64,000 nt of DNA from Ryuthela nishihirai (lineage: Eukaryota > Arthropoda > Arachnida > Araneae > Heptathelidae). The translations under genes and the position numbers were made by a program. How positions within the stretch are numbered: position 1 is the stretch's first letter; every line of letters begins with the position of its first letter. The stretch is taken from NCBI GenBank assembly GCA_038380435.1, contig JAWZYU010000007.1, positions 85,574,334-85,638,333 on the forward strand, in the 5' to 3' direction. The notes under the pieces are model-generated. The model ran no database searches. It worked only from the letters and a program-made list of their open reading frames with translations, and was not told where the DNA came from. Positions 1 through 10,905 of this stretch are shown piece after piece.

Positions 1-480
1 ATTGCGTATTGTTCTGCTGTTACTTGCGACTATATCACAGCATATTTCATCTTGCACCCACTGCTCAGGGCCCTGGAAGCTGAGTTAATACATCTACTGC
101 CACATATCACATATTAACTCGTACGAAAAGCTGCTAAATGTTTGAGACGACAGTCAAAGAATTAACTGATCCAACTACGTACACATAATTTACCAAAACT
201 TTTGTAAAACTCTTACCTTTCAAAATATTAGCTTAATTTACACTCCGTGTTATGGCAAAACCAATACGAAGTAAACTTCGATTTACACACTACCAGAACA
301 CACAGTAAAAATACAATTTACTGAGTCGCAATACATATTTTATTAACCACAATGTCGTACACTATCCACATAAGCTTCAAAGACAGCTAATATAACTCCC
401 TCAGTTCGACAGGCCTCTCATACATTATTAAATTGCACTATAAGGCTTTTAATAATCGACCATCAAATATTGTCCTCGAA
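1..480. other. Unassigned AT-rich sequence
   Basis: I see no convincing reading frame, repeat or RNA gene here. It ends where a degraded SINE-B head begins at about 487. Confidence 0.5.
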
Positions 481-486
481 AAGATT

Positions 487-945
487 GTCAGCGAATGGTT
501 AACGCGCTCGAGTTGTGGTTCGAAGGGACTTGGGTTCGAGACCCGGAGAAGTGATTGGAAGTGAAGGATTTGAATGTGGTGGATTTTCATTTCTTAAGTT
601 ATCTTTTTTGTTCTCAGCTTCCCCTTGCACCTTGTCTATGTCGTATTCTCCTAACATGCTCCTTTCAACCTCTGTGTCAACCATCTACTTAGCTTTCGTC
701 TTCCTAGTAGACTTTGTCTATGTTATATTATACTGAGAAGCTCCTTTTAATCTCTGTCTCAAACCATCTGATGAGCTTTCATCTTCCTAGTAGACTTTGT
801 CTATGTTACATTATACTGAAAAACTCCTTTCAACCTCTGTGTCAACCATTTGCTGAGCTTTCGCCTTCCTAGTAGACTTTTTATGGAGTAATTATACTGA
901 CAATCTACAGTCAAATCTCTGTGGCAAGCAGTTGCTTATGTTGAA
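487..945 (+). mobile_element. SINE-B copy with internally amplified tail
   Basis: A degraded tRNA-like head (GAATGGTTAACGCGCTCGAG, then box B GGTTCGAGACCC near 533-544) is followed by sequence related to the SINE-B 3' body (TATACTGAGAAGCTCCTTT, and CTCTGTGGCAAGCAGTTGCTT at the end). The 3' part is tandemly repeated (see 658-940), so the element is longer than the usual 210 bp. The head has drifted and the copy looks old. The open frames across it are chance. Confidence 0.6.
658..940 (+). repeat. Three-plus tandem units of about 82 bp
   Basis: Units start near 658, 740, 823 and (partial) 902. Each carries CTCCTTTCAACCTCTGTGTC-like sequence followed by CTTCCTAGTAGACTTTGTCT. The unit resembles the 3' part of SINE-B, so the array probably arose by tandem duplication inside a SINE copy. 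Confidence 0.7.
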
Positions 946-978
946 ATTAATTTACTTTCGTTTACATCAATACCTGTT

Positions 979-1160
979 CCATGACCAAGTGGTTAGCGCG
1001 CTTGGTTACTTATTTAAGGGACCTGGGTTCGAACCCTGGGTAAGGCATGGATGTTTGTGTTGTTTTTCTGCTGAGGCCCCGCCATTCTCACAGACATTCT
1101 ACTATGGCGTATAAACTGAGAGGCTCCTGTCAGACCTTTATGGCAAGCAGCTGCTTTAGT
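979..1160 (+). mobile_element. SINE-B copy, nearly full length
   Basis: The tRNA-like head has box A (TGACCAAGTGGTTAGCGCG) and box B (GGTTCGAACCC, 1026-1036). The standard SINE-B body follows: GGCATGGATGTTTGTG, TTTTTCTGCTGAGG, CTACTATGGCGTATAAACTG, GGCTCCTGTCAGACC, GCAAGCAGCTGCTT. I see no clear target-site duplication. Confidence 0.8.
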
Positions 1161-1748
1161 TGGATTTTATTTATTATTTGCTTCAATAAGAATAAGTTTT
1201 ACTAAGCTATGAATTCTAAACTTTGAGCTTATATAACCCGAAAACATATTTTGTTAGTTATCATTTTTTTTTACCAAACCCTTCAATTAACGTTCTTTTT
1301 TCAGCAAGCAAACGTGCAGCCCTTCAACGAAGAATTTTCAACGAATTTCTCTCCGACCACCCTCTCGATAGAAGTCACCATACTGGGAATTAGAACTAAA
1401 GTGATGAAACTATGATATAACGGCCGGAAGAGAGTGGCTAAGTATGCGGAGGGTTATACTAATGAGGTTGGGAGTGTTATGCTCTGGGCGCTTAAATGCT
1501 TTCATGCAGAAAAACAAGTATTACAATCACGGTAGTTTGAAGTTTGGAATAAAAAATTTTGTAAACAGCAGTGAATTTAATATTGCAATATTCTCTCAGA
1601 GACCATTTAGCACGTGGAGAAGAGCTCAGTACACAATTTTACGGCAGACTGTCAATTATAGAGTTATTAGGCAAAGATGGTTGGCTTTCTAAAGGCTTTT
1701 ACTGGGGGAATATTTTTATTTCATTATAAAAAATAGAAATAAAATAAA
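1161..1748. other. Unassigned stretch with a short open frame
   Basis: An 82-codon plus-strand frame (1444-1692) matches no family I know. Another frame near 1465-1500 gives a peptide (GSVMLWALKCF) that faintly recalls a Tc1/mariner catalytic strand, but the match is too short to call. Confidence 0.3.
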
Positions 1749-1912
1749 TACCCGCTCAAGCAGCTGCTTGCCACAGAAATCTGATAGGAGACTACCAGTT
1801 TATATGCCATAGTAGAAGATCTGTGAGGATGGCAGAAATTCAGCAGAAAACGACACGAACAGCCATGCCTTATGTGGGGCTCGAACCCAGGTCCCTTAGA
1901 TCAATAGCCAGT
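1749..1912 (-). mobile_element. SINE-B copy, reverse orientation
   Basis: It reads CAAGCAGCTGCTTGCCACAG, then the body, then GGGGCTCGAACCCAGGTCCC, the complement of box B. The box A end is lost after AGCCAGTTG, so the 5' head is incomplete. Confidence 0.75.
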
Positions 1913-2299
1913 TGATAATATTATACAGTTAAAATAAAACTTTTTAGGAACGTGGCCAGAAAAATAATAAACAAAGAAAATTCAGAATTTGATAGAAATT
2001 TCGAGACTAAATATGCTCATTACAGTACTGCTTTTATTCAATTTCATTTCATTATGGGCTTAGAGTTTAAACGGAAGTGAATTTTCGAGTGCAAAATCAG
2101 ACTCTCATTAGGAGCTACAAAGGCACAAACAGACAAGAGAAATAATAAGTAAGGTGTTCAAATATAAACGAGAATTTAGTTACAATTCGAGAAAAATCAA
2201 CGTGTGTAAATAGGCACTCAATGGCAAGTAAAGTCATGTTCAAACTTTCGAATAGCACTAGTCGCACCACCCTCCACATCACCACTCAATTCTAATCAA

Positions 2300-3390
2300 G
2301 ATGTCGGACAAGAAGTACTCGGCAGTGTTGTGCAGTGCATAATTTTAAAATTTCTCAGGAACGAATTCCTTCCGAAATCTTCACCAGGCTTCGAACTCAG
2401 TTTTCGGGAAGATTGCTTGTCACAGGCAAGGGTGTAAAGCTGGGCAAAATCATTTAGAGAAGGAAATGTGGATCGTGTTGAAAATTAACCTCACGCTAGG
2501 AGACCGAGATCTTCTGTCACTCTCGGCAATGTTGTCAGAATTGAGGAACTTATCCTAGACAATCATCTGTTGTTGTTTTTGTTGTTGTTGTTGTTGTTTT
2601 ATCTCTGAGCGGCACTTTTTTGCACACCATGGGCTAAATGGCCAGGTCACATGGACCCCGAAGGCTCAGAGAAGGTTGTGGGAGGGGACCCACTGGAACA
2701 GCTGTTGGGAGACAGATGGTTGCCTCCCGTCAAGGCCATCCAGCGTGTTCTTTAACGTGCACAGGGTATGACTCTCCCGCACACGGGGCCACGGCTTAAC
2801 GTCCCATTCGACGGACGGCGGCCTTTCCAAGCCCATCGGTGTCCCCTACTGACCGTGGGCAGGGCGGGGAATTTTGCGGAGATAAATCTCAACGCTGACC
2901 CAGCTGGGACTCGAACCTGGGAACTACAGATTACGAGCCTGGCGCGCTACCGACTGAGCCACCTCCGCCCCACAATCATCTGATAACAGTTCGCAAACTC
3001 TCACAGAAGATTAGAATTAATGTAGGGAGTGTTGAAAAAATTGTGCACAACGAGCTGAAATTCAATAAAGTGAGCGCAAAATGGGTACCACGATTTCTGT
3101 CATCGGAGCACAAGAACAAAGCCCGTCCAAGACAACAAAATTGAAGTGGAATGCACTGCCTCATCCACCGTATACTCCCGACTTAGTTCCATCCGATTTC
3201 CATTTGTTTCGGCCGCTGAAGAATTTTTTTGGGGGGCAAGAGATTCCAAGACAATGATTAGGTCATTGCAGTTGTACAAAGTTGTATTGACAAGCAACCA
3301 AAAACCTTCTCTGGAACGGAAAGTAAGAAGCTTCCGGAACGTTGGAACAAGTACATTGCAGTTAACGGGGACTATGTTGTAAAGCAATAC
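2300..3390 (+). pseudogene. Decayed mariner transposase
   Basis: The first part begins ATGTCGGACAAG at 2300 and, across frameshifts and stops, gives mariner N-terminal sequence. The helix-turn-helix region (peptide TVRKLSQKIRINVGSVEKI) is clear just after the SINE at about 2985-3045. The C-terminal part gives HPPYSPDLVPSDFHLF, whose Asp codon at 3180-3182 is the third residue of the mariner DD34D triad. It is followed by the family's tail (PERWNKYIAVNGDYV). The segment with the first two catalytic Asp residues is deleted between about 3115 and 3150. The copy is certainly inactive. Confidence 0.8.
2570..2971 (-). mobile_element. SINE-A copy inserted in the mariner relic
   Basis: The tRNA-like head is at the right (complement of GGTTCGAGTCC and TGGCTCAGTCGG, ending CTCCGCCCC). 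The tail is at the left and is a (TTG)n run, the complement of (CAA)n. An exact 11-bp target duplication, ACAATCATCTG, lies at 2559-2569 and 2972-2982. Joining the flanks restores the mariner reading order, so the SINE arrived after the mariner. Confidence 0.92.
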
Positions 3391-3453
3391 GTATGAGTTT
3401 TCAATTTGTTGTGAATAAATTATATAGAATCAAATTCTCTTTTATATTTGAAC

Positions 3454-5230
3454 GTTCTTCGTAATAATGATGATGAAGCAATTTTTTTTTTATTTACCAT
3501 TATATTTCATTCCCTAAGTTAACATAAATCTGTTCCTACATAGAGTGAATAATAGTTTCAACTTTATACACGTTAATCAAATATGTTCCATGTGTTCGTA
3601 TAACCATCCTAAAATTTGTTTATAGAGCCCAAAAATGTTTAAATCCGCTTATACCTCCAAATACTTCATATTTCTCCTGCAATGTTATTCCAGAATGAAT
3701 TTTAATTCTGCACTAACGAAAAATGTTATCTTTTTCGCTCTAATTAATGTCTTGTCATTTGTGTAGTTAGATTTTTTCCACTATCGCGACGAAATAAGTT
3801 TCAAAAAACATAAAATGAATCGTTGATGAACATTACTCTTGTTTTTTCTCGAGATTTACTATCTTTCTCCTACGTAACATCGCTTAATCGTACATTCTAA
3901 ACCATATCAGGTAACCTTTCCTTTTTCTAAGGCTATTCATTTTTTTGTAGTCCTTTTTTACAGTTCAATGTAATATTTGTAATACCGTTTTCAATTTAAA
4001 CCAAATTATCTTCTTGACAAAACGAAAAACAAAAGTACAATTCTGACTTAACAGCTACCATATAAAGGATTTTGAAAGTTTCATTTAGGTTGTGCCGATT
4101 GTTCATAAGAAAAACTTGTATCCTAATAAATATTTTTGTCGTTTGGCGATCAAGGGTTAACGGAAGAAGTTAGGTTTTTATATAATATGTATTCCTTAAT
4201 ATTTTTATTCAAAGAAACCAAAAATATTAAAACAATTAATTACCTTGTGAAAATATCGAGAGAAACAATCTTAATTAAGGAAGTGTTTAGAAGCCTCATA
4301 ATCAGTATTGCAAGGGAGACTAAAAAGATTCTCTGATGTCTGAAAAGAATGTTAGATAAACACCTGGTAGCAGATTTACTTAATAACAAATTTGATTATG
4401 AGGTGCGCAGCATTTCTGAGAAGATAAAAACAGCAAAAGAGGAAACAGACGAGATGCATTTTTTACTAACTGCCTAACGAACTACCTTCGTTGTGACATG
4501 TATCAACAGCAATATAAGATTAAACTTCAAGTGTAAATAAATAAATACTTTTAGCTTAATCTATGAGCATCTTTCAAAAATTTTGAATCTAAGAGCATTT
4601 TCTACCCTTCTCTTAGTTTCTATTGGCAGAAGGAATATTAAAATTCCCATCATAAGTAGATATAACAGTAAAATGAACTTGATGTATTACACAGTAACGT
4701 GATAGGAGTTCAAAACTATTTTCTGTCTTTCTGACTATATAGGGAATTATGGGAATAAAATCTGCGACGTAGTGGAAGGAAATTTATTGCGCTCTAAAAC
4801 TTTAACTATAAATGTAAATCTCTGTAAAGATCGGAGCAGAAAACGATTTAAATCGCTGTAAACCTTTTTTTTATTTCTTCTTATCCATTGCGTGGCTTAT
4901 TATGCAAAATTCTGATTAAACGTTTTTGCATCTGCCTTAGTGATACCCACTAGATGGGTAATTACTTTCCTGACCACTATAACTCTATAACAATTTTTTA
5001 TTTTGTTTTTAGATTCAGATTTAATGGTAAAGGGTCTCGGATGTTTAGCTCGCTTGGATGTGTGTGATTTCTCTGTTAAACTTCAAGTTTAATAATTCAG
5101 TTTCTAATTCAAACCCTTATCGAAATTATTTATTAAGAGAAATACTTTGTTTTGGCCTCGAATTTGTAAGTTTTACAATTTGTTACAGATGTAATTTTAC
5201 ATTTATATTTTTACAATTATTTTTTCCATG
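3454..5230. other. AT-rich interval without recognisable elements
   Basis: About 1.8 kb of strongly AT-rich sequence with only short chance frames (for example 4136-4336). I see no tRNA-like head, inverted repeat or conserved protein. Confidence 0.5.
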
Positions 5231-5242
5231 TATTTCACTTCT

Positions 5243-5453
5243 TTGCCGTCCCATGGCCGAGTGGTTAACGCACTTGGCTACTGATCTAAGGGACCTGGGT
5301 TCAAGCCCCGGATGAGGCATGGATGCAAGTGTCGTTTTTCTGCTGAGGTCCTGCCATCCTCACAGACCTTCTACTATGGCATATAAACTGAGAGGCTCCT
5401 GTCAGACCTCTGTGGCAAGCAGCTGCTTGAGGGGGTATTTGTTTATTTTTATT
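5243..5453 (+). mobile_element. SINE-B copy, full length with target duplication
   Basis: This is the best reference copy. A 12-bp direct repeat TATTTCACTTCT flanks it at 5231-5242 and 5454-5465. It runs from TTGCCGTCCCATGGCCGAG through the standard body to GCAAGCAGCTGCTTGAGGGG and a T-rich tail of irregular TATTT/TTTA units. Total length is about 211 bp. The duplication shows insertion by target-primed reverse transcription using some LINE's machinery. Confidence 0.92.
5254..5308 (+). promoter_or_regulatory. SINE-B internal RNA polymerase III promoter (A and B boxes)
   Basis: Box A-like TGGCCGAGTGGTT lies at 5254-5266 and box B-like GGTTCAAGCCC at 5298-5308, spaced as in tRNA genes. Box B has one change from GGTTCGAACCC. 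The anticodon region has no clear seven-base loop, so this is a tRNA-derived head and not a tRNA gene. Confidence 0.65.
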
Positions 5454-5465
5454 TATTTCACTTCT

Positions 5466-6717
5466 AACGAGTTATCTCAGAATATTTAATCGTGAATATA
5501 AAAACTTATTAATTATTTCTTATTGAACATTTTAGGTAAAATATTTTTTTCAATTTGTTCATGATTGCAGTGCAGCCAGAAAAAAGTGAAAATTGGAAAG
5601 GGAGTTATCATTAAATTGACGACTGAAGTCAGCTTTTGTTTAACAACTGATCTGCGAATTGTGCAAAAAAAAATTCTCCATGTCCAGAAGATGCAAAAGT
5701 ATTTTTGCTTGCCAATTTGAATTCGTCCATTTCAGGAACTTTTCACTTTTATTTTAAAGTACAAAAATATATCAAACTAAAAAGAAATTGAAAATTATTT
5801 TTCTACAATAAGAAATAAATTAATTATTTCTCAAGTAGCTGCCTTGCCACAAAGAACTGATAGAAGCCTGTCGATATAATACGCCACAGATAATCTCTGT
5901 GAGGAAGGCAAGACCTCAGCAGTGTGAAAACACAAAAAGCACTAATAAAAGGAATTAATAAGTTGACTATTTAATTAAATGAACCAAGGAATAACTGATA
6001 AAACTGAAATACATGAAATATTTAACAAGAATGATATGTTGAAAAGAGATTTGATAAATTTTACAACCTACCATCTCGAGACAAAAGCCAAAGTGTATGG
6101 TTTAATAAATTCTGGTATCAGTGATTTAATATACTTCATTGCTCAATTAAATCGGTCTAAGGCTTCATCATGTTGAGGTTTCAATACAGTGAGCTAAAGG
6201 TCCGAATCTGCTTTCAAGTCCATCAAAAGTTAAAACCACTCTACTCACCAATACAAAAATAAGCTCTGTAGTTTGAACAGAAAACGCAAACGAATAAGAA
6301 CAAAGAGTCATAAAAACTAAATTACAAACACGAAAACAATTCAGTCTGTGTTTAAATGAAACTAAAGGCAATTCACAAATGAATAATATTAAACAAATGG
6401 CAAAAAAACGTATAAAAAGTGCTGTGTAACAACGAAAAAAGTTTGTAAAAATCATTTTAAAAAGAAGTACTTGATATACAGAAGGCTTCGCTTTTCGAAT
6501 CCCCAAGTGGAAAGTCGGAGGGGGGGGGGCGTTTGATTTGGGGGTTCCGAGAATTCAGTGTCTGGGAGTTCCGAGGATTTAGAGGGGAAGGGGGTCTGAG
6601 AGTTAGACTTGAGTAGGGTTTCCCAATTACTAACATATTCTACCGAAGGAAAGATATAATGACATTTTATACGAAATGAGATATTCCAGGTGTTTTCCTT
6701 CAAATCTATTTTTAATT
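5466..6717. other. AT-rich interval with one SINE-B fragment
   Basis: Apart from the SINE-B fragment at 5828-5940 I recognise nothing. A 112-codon minus-strand frame at 6168-6506 is hydrophobic, as expected of AT-rich noise. A G-rich run sits near 6519-6530. Confidence 0.4.
5828..5940 (-). mobile_element. SINE-B fragment
   Basis: It begins CTCAAGTAGCTGCCTTGCCACA and continues with GAAGCCTGTCGATATAATACGCC, diverged SINE-B body in reverse. The tRNA-like head is absent. Confidence 0.65.
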
Positions 6718-7911
6718 ATCATTATCACCATCATCCTCAAGCATAGGCTACGGAGATCTAAACAGATTGTGCAATTTAGTTTTCTAAGCATATCAGTCCT
6801 GAGCTGCACACCAAGCCACTGCACACCAATTCTAATAAGGTCCTGTTTGACATTGTCTGCCCACGCATCCTAGGTCTCCCCCTCTTTCTGAGGCCTTTAG
6901 GCACACTGTTCATAACCCTATTCGCCAATCTATAATTATCCATACGGGCAACATGGCCAACCCAACGGAGTCTCTCTCTGCACAATATGCTGCTTTAAGG
7001 AGGTTGCCGACTCCTTTGCCTAACCTCATTATTACTTACAAAGTTCAACCACCTAATGCCCCAGCATACTGCATAAGCATCTAAAATCAAAAGCATAAAG
7101 TTTCCTGTTATCTCGTTTACACAGTGTCCAAGTTTCACTACCATAACTAACCCTAGAAAGAACCAAACTTTTATACAGTCTAATTTTAGTCTTTAGGTGT
7201 ATACACCTATTTTTTCACACTCTCCATAGAGTCCTAAAAGTCCCACAGGCAATCCCTATTCGCCTGTTAATCTCATGCCGCATATCACCAGTATCTATTA
7301 CATAGCTGCCAAGGTAATTAAACTGTGACACCTGCTCAAGACTGCAACCATTCAGAATAACTGAGCCACAACCTGCCTGACCTATTTTCATCACTTAAGT
7401 TTTCTCTCTGTTTATCCCAAACCTACTCTACTACCAGTCTCATCAGCAGCTCGAATGAAAGAATTCATCTATCAACATCATTTTCCAAAAGGGCTAAATC
7501 GTTAACATAATCTAAGTCACAAATTATCAGATTTCTAGACCATTTAAGGCAAAAATATTTCCCTCAGTGAATTTGGCATAATCAATAACCAAACTAAATA
7601 GAAAAGGAGACAAAATGCACCCTTGTCGAATACCATAAGCAATGATAAACCAATTTCTAGAACCTTACCAACTCTCACACATGACTCAGTGTTATTATAG
7701 AGAGCTTTCATTATGCTAACTAACTTCTCTGGTATGGCATACGATCTCACGATCAACTATAAATGATGATGATCAACAGAATCAAAAGCCTTTTTGAAAT
7801 CTATAAAGCTAGTAACCACAGGTTTCTGGAACTCTAAATATTTCTCGAGAATCTGTCAAGCGAAAGAATCTGATCAACACATCCCTTACCACTTCTGAAT
7901 CCACACTGCAG
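6718..7911 (-). mobile_element. 5'-truncated RTE-like LINE copy
   Basis: The sequence parallels the 3' third of the LINE at 58188-61850 in the same orientation. It has an ATC-rich simple tail at the left (6718-6740), then the C-terminal coding region (peptide RERLRWVGHVARMDNYRLANRVMNSVP is readable around 6890-6985), then reverse transcriptase sequence up to about 7911, where similarity stops. Frameshifts and indels break the frame repeatedly. This is a dead copy of typical 5'-truncated form. Confidence 0.85.
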
Positions 7912-8066
7912 TGCTGGAGATAAAATATGGGACTAAAATAAAATTGTACGAAGACAAGTGTTTTAGATTTCAAAGCAAATAGTCGAGTTTGAGATTTAGT
8001 ATAAGACGACAGGATTTTGGTGGGAAAGGGGGGAGAGGTCCGGACCCTCCCCTCTCCCCCTGGGTA

Positions 8067-8201
8067 CAATCGCTCAAAAAAATATCCGAAAACTATGTTT
8101 GATTAGAGAATTCCAAAAAAATATCTGACAACGATTTTTTTAGAAATTAGTGATCTGGCAACCTTCGTGTACGTACACGAAGGTTGCCAGATCACTAATT
8201 T
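8067..8201. mobile_element. Palindromic MITE, right arm truncated
   Basis: This is the same family as the intact element at 52087-52302. It begins after TA (8065-8066) with CAATCGCTCAAAAAAATATC, runs through AATATCTGACAACGATTTTT, and ends in a perfect palindrome of two 29-bp arms (8144-8172 and 8173-8201) centred on GTGTAC/GTACAC. The rest of the right arm is missing. Confidence 0.8.
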
Positions 8202-8981
8202 GAGATCACTAACTGAGCTTTAGGCAGAAAGGTATTTACGCATCACTAGGAGTATGAAACATGTGGACAGCGAAATGACCTTGTGCGATCCACAAGCATT
8301 ATACTCTATCATAATGATGATAGCGAACTGCAGCTTAATAGATTGATTCGATCACAAATAATCTCCCTTGAGTATGAAGAATATGATCACTTTCAGCCGA
8401 AGATAAAGTCACTAAGACCGATATTCAGATTTATGTTTTGGTATTAAAGGTATGTAAGATTTAAATACCAAAACAAAAATTTAAGCAATTATGTTTTATT
8501 GTTGCTTAAAATGAAAGGCCATATATCGAGTAGCAAACGACATAGCCCCTATGTGATTTAAGTTTGAGATCACTATTCTAATCCCTTTTAACAAAAATTG
8601 GGGTTTTAAATTTGGTGTTATTTGATATTTTTGTCTCAATTTTCCGACGATTCTTTTAGCCCAACCGGAGTTACATGATACAAGTGTTTAAGTAGAAAAT
8701 AAGGAGTTCAAAAAAGTTTTAGTTTTAAATTTGTTTCATTCCAGATACACTAAGGGAAATAAATGAGAAAAAACATATAAATAATAATAAATAAATATGA
8801 AATAACTTGAGAAAGTAATGTGCATTATTATAAGTTACAAGAAATATTTTAACGATCATATTTTTTATAATGGTTCCACTTTCTTTTATAATTCATGATT
8901 TATGGCTAATGGCAAGATTCATCGAATCTATATATATATAGATTGAGAGAGTGTGTATACAAAATAATCTCATAGTTCTTC
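8202..8981. other. Unassigned AT-rich interval
   Basis: A 13-bp motif TTTGAGATCACTA occurs at about 8199 and again near 8568. A short hairpin (GTTTTGGTATT with AATACCAAAAC) lies at about 8435-8474. A (TA)n run lies near 8930. No coding sequence is seen. Confidence 0.4.
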
Positions 8982-8989
8982 ATCTAGAG

Positions 8990-9373
8990 CAGTGATATTC
9001 AACCTTTTATGCTTCACGTACCCCCTGGAAATGTGTATGTAACTGGTGTACCCCTTGTATAGATAGATAAAACTATAGTTATAGTATAACAATGGGAATA
9101 AAATAAAACATAAATATAAATACACATTAAATTTTGTATTCATAAATTACATATGTCGATAAACACAAAAAATGACATAAACAATTTAACAAATCTTAAA
9201 AAATTATAAATATTTTTCGGGTTATTAGTGAAATGGTTGAGCATGTTTACGCTTGCACAGTTCATCAATGGTTGGCGCCAACTTAGAGATTTTGTTACTA
9301 GATCTAGCGACTTTTGAGCTCTCACGGCATACCCTAAAACATTTTATCGCGTACCCGACGTTGAGAACCCCTA
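8990..9373. mobile_element. hAT-like non-autonomous DNA transposon
   Basis: The left end CAGTGATATTCAACC and right end GTTGAGAACCCCTA are degraded inverted copies of the CAGTG(G)TTCTCAACC-type terminus common in hAT elements. Flanking 8-bp sequences ATCTAGAG (8982-8989) and ATCTAGTG (9374-9381) differ at one base and fit an 8-bp hAT target duplication. The interior (about 384 bp) codes for nothing recognisable. Confidence 0.72.
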
Positions 9374-9381
9374 ATCTAGTG

Positions 9382-9881
9382 TTCTTCACAAGACGAGTGT
9401 TAGAAGCCTCCGCAATCCCATCTTGTTGAAGCAAATGTTATCTTTTGTGACTTTGTAACGGACTCAGAGATGTGTTCATTACTTCACGAGTAATTATGGT
9501 TTAATTTTGTGATTTTATTTTGGGTACACCCTGTATGTCTGACATAAGTAAAAACTTTCTACATAAAGAAATTAAAAAATGTGGGAAATAAATTGATACG
9601 CTGGAAATGCAATAATCTAATAAAAGGACATAATATAAAAAATGCTGTCTGTGATTGTTGTGGTCTGCATTTACGAGAGTTCAAAGAAATACAGACAGTT
9701 ATTGAGAGAAAGATGGAAATAAAATTAAAAAGGAAAAAATGTAAATAAGTTAAAAATATTACATCTATCTGTTGTATAAATTTGAAGGCAGTTAAATTGG
9801 ATAAAAATTATTTCTAAAATAAACGTAATACAAAATTAAATAAAATAGCTAAATAATCTAGGGAAATGGAAAGAACTAACA
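9382..9881. other. Unassigned AT-rich interval
   Basis: Nothing recognisable. It contains short A-rich tracts and ends at the inverted SINE-C pair. Confidence 0.4.
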
Positions 9882-10020
9882 GCTTTCAAAGAAGTATCAG
9901 TCTTAGTTTAACGTCGATATCAGTTCTAAACGAAAATTTTTTTTAAGGCGGGTGGGATACGAGAATCGTAAATGCCTCTGGGCAGCTGGGAAAATGCCTT
10001 CATGAGACACAAAAAATTTT
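9882..10020 (-). mobile_element. SINE-C-like copy, reverse orientation
   Basis: The body block GTTTAACGTCGATATCAGTT (near 9906-9925) is followed rightward by a degraded tRNA T-arm (GGCGGGTGGGATACGAGAATC, complement of a box B region). It forms an inverted pair with 10133-10255. Confidence 0.5.
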
Positions 10021-10132
10021 GTACGTAGGTAGAAAGTTCATAGCACCTTGGCATTTTTAAAGGTCTATGTTATGGGACCTTTGAATTTTTATACGTCTTC
10101 TAAGACCTATCTAAAGAGATTTGGATTAGCTG

Positions 10133-10255
10133 CCAGTAGCTCAGCGATCAGCATTTGACATGTTATCAGGAGATCGTGGGTTCGTTGACTCAAGACAATT
10201 TTTCCTCTAAAACTGATATCGACGTTAAACTAAAAGTGATACCTTCCTTGATAGT
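10133..10255 (+). mobile_element. SINE-C-like copy, forward orientation
   Basis: The tRNA-like head has AGCTCAGCGATCAGCATTTG and a box B-like GGTTCGTTGACTC, then the body block AACTGATATCGACGTTAAAC. The body is the inverted complement of that at 9882-9940 over about 59 bp with scattered mismatches. The head resembles those at 22055 and 50521. Confidence 0.5.
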
Positions 10256-10424
10256 TGAACAAAAAGTCTCAAATTTTTTTTCAATTTGTTAAATACTAGC
10301 AGATTTATCCGGCGTTGTTCCAGTCTGCAACTTTCAAAAATGTAAAGTAGATAGCACTCCACACGTCGCAAGCTTTCATTTAGCATAAATATCACTTCAA
10401 TAGATCTCCTCCCCCTCTGGGAGA

Positions 10425-10905
10425 TGCGGGTGGCTCAGTCGGTAGCGCACCAGAAATGTAATCTGTAGTTCTCAGGTTCGAGTTCAAGCTGGGTGAGAGT
10501 TGAGATTTATCTCCGCAAAACTCTCCGCCCTGCCCACGGTCAGTAGGAACACTCGATGGGCTTGGAAAGGCTGCCGTCCGTCGAATGGGACGTTAGGCAT
10601 TGGCCTCGTGGCGGAAGCCATAACCAGCCATAATCGTAAAATATTCTTATGAATATTTTACGAGTTCGATTTATCGAGTTCGATTATACGAGTTCGATTT
10701 ATCGAGTTCGATCGGACACATAACCTGTGCATGTTAAAGAACACACTGAATGGCCTTGACGGGAGGCTATTATCTGTCTCCCAACAGTTATTCCAGTGGT
10801 TCCCCTCCCCCAACTTTGTATGAGCCTTCTGGTCTTTGTGACCTAACCATTTAGCCCATTTTGTGCAAAAAAACTGCCGTTCAGAGATAAAACAGTCCAA
10901 CCGAC
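10425..10905 (+). mobile_element. SINE-A copy with an extra internal block
   Basis: Head at left: GGTGGCTCAGTCGGTAGCGC, box B GGTTCGAGTTC. The body follows in order to a tail reading AAAACAGTCCAACC. Between the segment ending GGCGGAAGCCATA and the segment ACCTGTGCATGTTAAAGAAC lies about 100 bp of foreign sequence (10621-10722). It is moderately diverged and I see no clear TSD. Confidence 0.85.
10621..10722. repeat. Hairpin plus 28-bp tandem block inside a SINE-A copy
   Basis: It contains a 12-bp inverted repeat CGTAAAATATTC / GAATATTTTACG separated by TTAT. Then come two 28-bp units built on GAGTTCGATTTATCGAGTTC. No other SINE-A copy here has this block, so it is an insertion or a local expansion. 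Confidence 0.75.

Larger units (their letters stand above)
2156..3453 (+). mobile_element. mariner-type DNA transposon relic carrying a SINE-A insertion
   Basis: Terminal inverted repeats of 22 bp lie at 2156-2177 and 3432-3453 and differ at one position. Between them are decayed mariner transposase segments (see 2300-3390) and a 402-bp SINE-A at 2570-2971. Without the SINE and its duplicated target the element is about 885 bp, against about 1.3 kb for a complete mariner, so several hundred bases are missing from its middle. I could not fix the outermost ends or the TA duplication with confidence. Confidence 0.75.

Noticed and set aside
1444..1692. Tc1/mariner catalytic segment
   Set aside because: Only a short GSVMLW-like peptide fits; no flanking transposase sequence or inverted ends found.
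6168..6506. Membrane protein of 112 residues
   Set aside because: Hydrophobic residues follow from AT-rich codons; no homologue-like motif and no support nearby.
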